DNA of 23,275 nucleotides, taken from assembly GCA_030433125.1 (NCBI GenBank), contig JAUIKZ010000010.1, positions 1 to 23,275 on the forward strand. Reading direction: 5' to 3'. The position numbers and the translations under genes were made by a program. The stretch is from Alphaproteobacteria bacterium (lineage in GTDB: Bacteria > Pseudomonadota > Alphaproteobacteria > UBA6184). Positions 21,545 to 23,275 of this stretch are shown one piece after another (the stretch's first letter is position 1; every line of letters begins with the position of its first letter). The notes below the pieces were generated by a model. The model saw nothing but the letters and a program-made list of their open reading frames with translations, made no database searches and was not told the DNA's origin.

Positions 21545-23275
21545 ATGAGACGATTAGTATTTTTGATGCGCCTTCTTTTTGCCTTAGGGCTTGTGGCCAT
21601 TGCTGTAGTAGTGGGGTTGTTTATTTATGCTGCGCGCGATTTACCAAGCTACGCTGAGCTAGAAAACTACGACCCAAAAATGTTGTCTCGTGTATACGCT
21701 GAAGACGGCTCGCTCATGACAGAGTTTGGCGAAGAAAAACGCATGTTTTTACCCCTTCAGGCTACGCCACAGTTACTGATAGACGCCTTTGTTGCCGCAG
21801 AAGACCAACACTTTTATTCACACTGGGGGGTAGATATAAGTGGTATCATTAGAGCCGCCATCCACAACGTAACAAAAAGCAGAGGGCGCCTAGCAGGGGG
21901 CTCTACCATTACGCAGCAGGTGGCGAAAAACTTTCTTCTAACAAACGAAACATCCATAATCCGCAAAATTAAAGAAGCTATTTTGGCTGTGAGAATAGAG
22001 AAAGCGTTCACAAAAAGCAAAATTTTAGAACTGTATTTGAATAAGATTTTCTTAGGCAAAAACTCTTACGGCATCGCCTCAGCCTCTCTAAACTACTTTA
22101 ACAAACCAGTAGAGGAGTTAGCTTTAGAGGAGTTAGCTTTTTTGGCCGGGCTGCCAAAAGCCCCTAGCACATACAGCCCACAGCATAACATGCAGCGCGC
22201 TATTGCACGTCGTAATTGGGTGCTAGACCGCATGGTAGCAATAAAAGCGATTACCAAGGAGCAAGCTGAAACAGCCAAAGCGATACCACTGATTGTAAAA
22301 AAGCGTAACGCATTTGAAAAAGCACCAGCCCCTTATTATGCAGAAGAGGTTCGTCGCTTTTTGGTGGAAAAATATGGTCGCCAAGGTGCGTATTGTAATG
22401 GCTTTATGGTTCGCACACCGTTAAACCCTACCTTTCAAAAAATCATTGATAGAAATTTCGCCAAAATTATCGAAGCTCATGATCGTAAAAGAGGTTATCA
22501 CGGCCCTATCACGCGCCTCACTGTTGAGGAGGTGAAAGGCAAACCGTTGCGCAAACTTCTTCATGATTTGGAAGAGAAGCATTCTCATCCCCGTTGGCAT
22601 TTAGCCCTCGTTAAAAAAGTCACGGATCAAGAAGCGGTGATCGTAACCTACGATTATGGTCGCGGCCGCATCAAGCTTGAAGACTTAAAATGGGCACGCA
22701 CTTATGCGCCAAACAAAGAGGTGGGCCCCGAAATCAACAAGGCTCAAGATGTGCTTGCCCCTCTAGACCTGGTGTGGGTGGCCCACAAAAAAAGCTATCA
22801 GCCTGCTTTAGGTCAATCTGCCGCACCTGAAGAAACCCAAGCCGACGAGTTTTACTTGCGGCAAGTGCCCAAATTATCAGGCGCCATCGTTGTGATGGAT
22901 CCATTCACCGGGCGCGTATTAGCCATGACGGGTGGTTACAGCTACAAATATTCGCAGTTCAACCGTGCCACACAGGCATTGCGTCAGTGCGGGTCGGCGT
23001 TAAAGCCTTTTATATACTTAGCTGGGCTAGAAAATGGCTTCACACCGTCTGATGTGTTTGTTGACGAAGAGATAAGCCTAGCAACTGTAAAAGATCAGGA
23101 TGATTGGTCGCCACACAACTACGGTGAAGATTTCAAGGGAGAGCTCACGCTACGTCAGGCGCTTGAACGCTCTAATAACATTGTTACCATTAAACTCGTG
23201 CGGCAACTGGGTATTGCGAAAATGATAAAAATAATACGAAAGCTAAACATCAACCCTAAGCCCCAGCCGAATTTG
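21545..23275 (+). CDS. mrcA: Penicillin-binding protein 1A, 3' end cut by window edge
   Basis: 577 residues are visible without a stop. A short cytoplasmic N-terminus and one membrane segment (about 10-29) lead to the GT51 transglycosylase domain, with the catalytic Glu at E86 in AAEDQHFYSHWG, the GGSTITQQ block and KILELYLNKIFLG. The OB-like insert follows, then the transpeptidase domain with the nucleophile S484 in SALK (484-487) and SNN (543-545); the KTG motif lies beyond the window. Both domains should be active. The residue two before the serine is Cys (QCGS) where the family has Pro (QPGS). The gene starts 28 nt after the amidase-like stop; the ribosome site is weak, and ATG 21566 is a less likely alternative start. 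Confidence 0.93.
   Translation, partial: MRRLVFLMRLLFALGLVAIAVVVGLFIYAARDLPSYAELENYDPKMLSRVYAEDGSLMTEFGEEKRMFLPLQATPQLLIDAFVAAEDQHFYSHWGVDISGIIRAAIHNVTKSRGRLAGGSTITQQVAKNFLLTNETSIIRKIKEAILAVRIEKAFTKSKILELYLNKIFLGKNSYGIASASLNYFNKPVEELALEELAFLAGLPKAPSTYSPQHNMQRAIARRNWVLDRMVAIKAITKEQAETAKAIPLIVKKRNAFEKAPAPYYAEEVRRFLVEKYGRQGAYCNGFMVRTPLNPTFQKIIDRNFAKIIEAHDRKRGYHGPITRLTVEEVKGKPLRKLLHDLEEKHSHPRWHLALVKKVTDQEAVIVTYDYGRGRIKLEDLKWARTYAPNKEVGPEINKAQDVLAPLDLVWVAHKKSYQPALGQSAAPEETQADEFYLRQVPKLSGAIVVMDPFTGRVLAMTGGYSYKYSQFNRATQALRQCGSALKPFIYLAGLENGFTPSDVFVDEEISLATVKDQDDWSPHNYGEDFKGELTLRQALERSNNIVTIKLVRQLGIAKMIKIIRKLNINPKPQPNL

Noticed and set aside
22111..22140. Exact 15-bp tandem repeat inside mrcA
   Set aside because: It codes for EELAL followed by EELAF, but the segment has the same length as the corresponding part of E. 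coli PBP1A, so it is not an insertion, just codon coincidence.
1..23275. CRISPR, tRNA, rRNA, insertion sequences, prophage
   Set aside because: I saw no repeat-spacer pattern, no tRNA-like cloverleaf, no transposase and no phage gene. Visual reading can miss a short degenerate element.

Overview
This window is a gene-dense stretch of an alphaproteobacterial chromosome with moderate GC. The lineage call rests on several markers: an NDUFA12-type complex I accessory subunit next to an MCE-domain protein and a DUF2155 protein; an RNase E with an acidic insertion in its S1 domain and a C-terminal GWW tail; the order rne / amidase slot / mrcA; and fumC followed by a small ribbon-helix-helix gene. 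Biotin uptake (BioY) fused into the accBC operon, the absence of aroQ and aat from their usual neighbourhoods, and several orphan secreted proteins suggest a host-associated or nutritionally dependent lineage such as a Holosporales/Rickettsiales-like bacterium. That lineage guess is inference.

Layout. Positions 1-943 hold two minus-strand genes for small exported proteins of unknown function; the first is cut by the window edge. A regulatory gap carrying two TTAA-N7-TTAA (CtrA-type) boxes separates them from a plus-strand run (1128-4432): thiolase, ubiG, NDUFA12, mlaD-like and DUF2155. From 4517 to 6125 on the minus strand lie fumC and a ribbon-helix-helix protein. A plus-strand orphan secreted protein (6231-7277) converges on the nfu-greA pair (minus, 7348-8411), which has a clear greA terminator. 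An MFS transporter and yaaA follow on plus (8566-10571).

The largest structure is an unbroken minus-strand run of ten genes, 20411 down to 10564, with spacings from a 4-nt overlap to a 16-nt gap: rne, M48/TPR protease, DsbA-type lipoprotein, accB, accC, bioY, a divergent polysaccharide-deacetylase-like protein, rppH, znuC and znuB. It links RNA decay (rne, rppH), envelope quality control (M48, DsbA), biotin-dependent fatty acid initiation (accB, accC, bioY) and zinc import (znuBC). Diverging from rne are an amidase-like gene with a degenerate catalytic domain and mrcA (PBP1A), cut by the right edge.

Most notable: two envelope hydrolase-type proteins, at 20575-21516 and 12542-13525, keep the locus and fold signature of their families but appear to have lost the metal-binding motifs. 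I saw no tRNA, rRNA, CRISPR array, insertion sequence or phage gene. No gap between genes exceeds 300 bases; the largest is 184 bases (944-1127).
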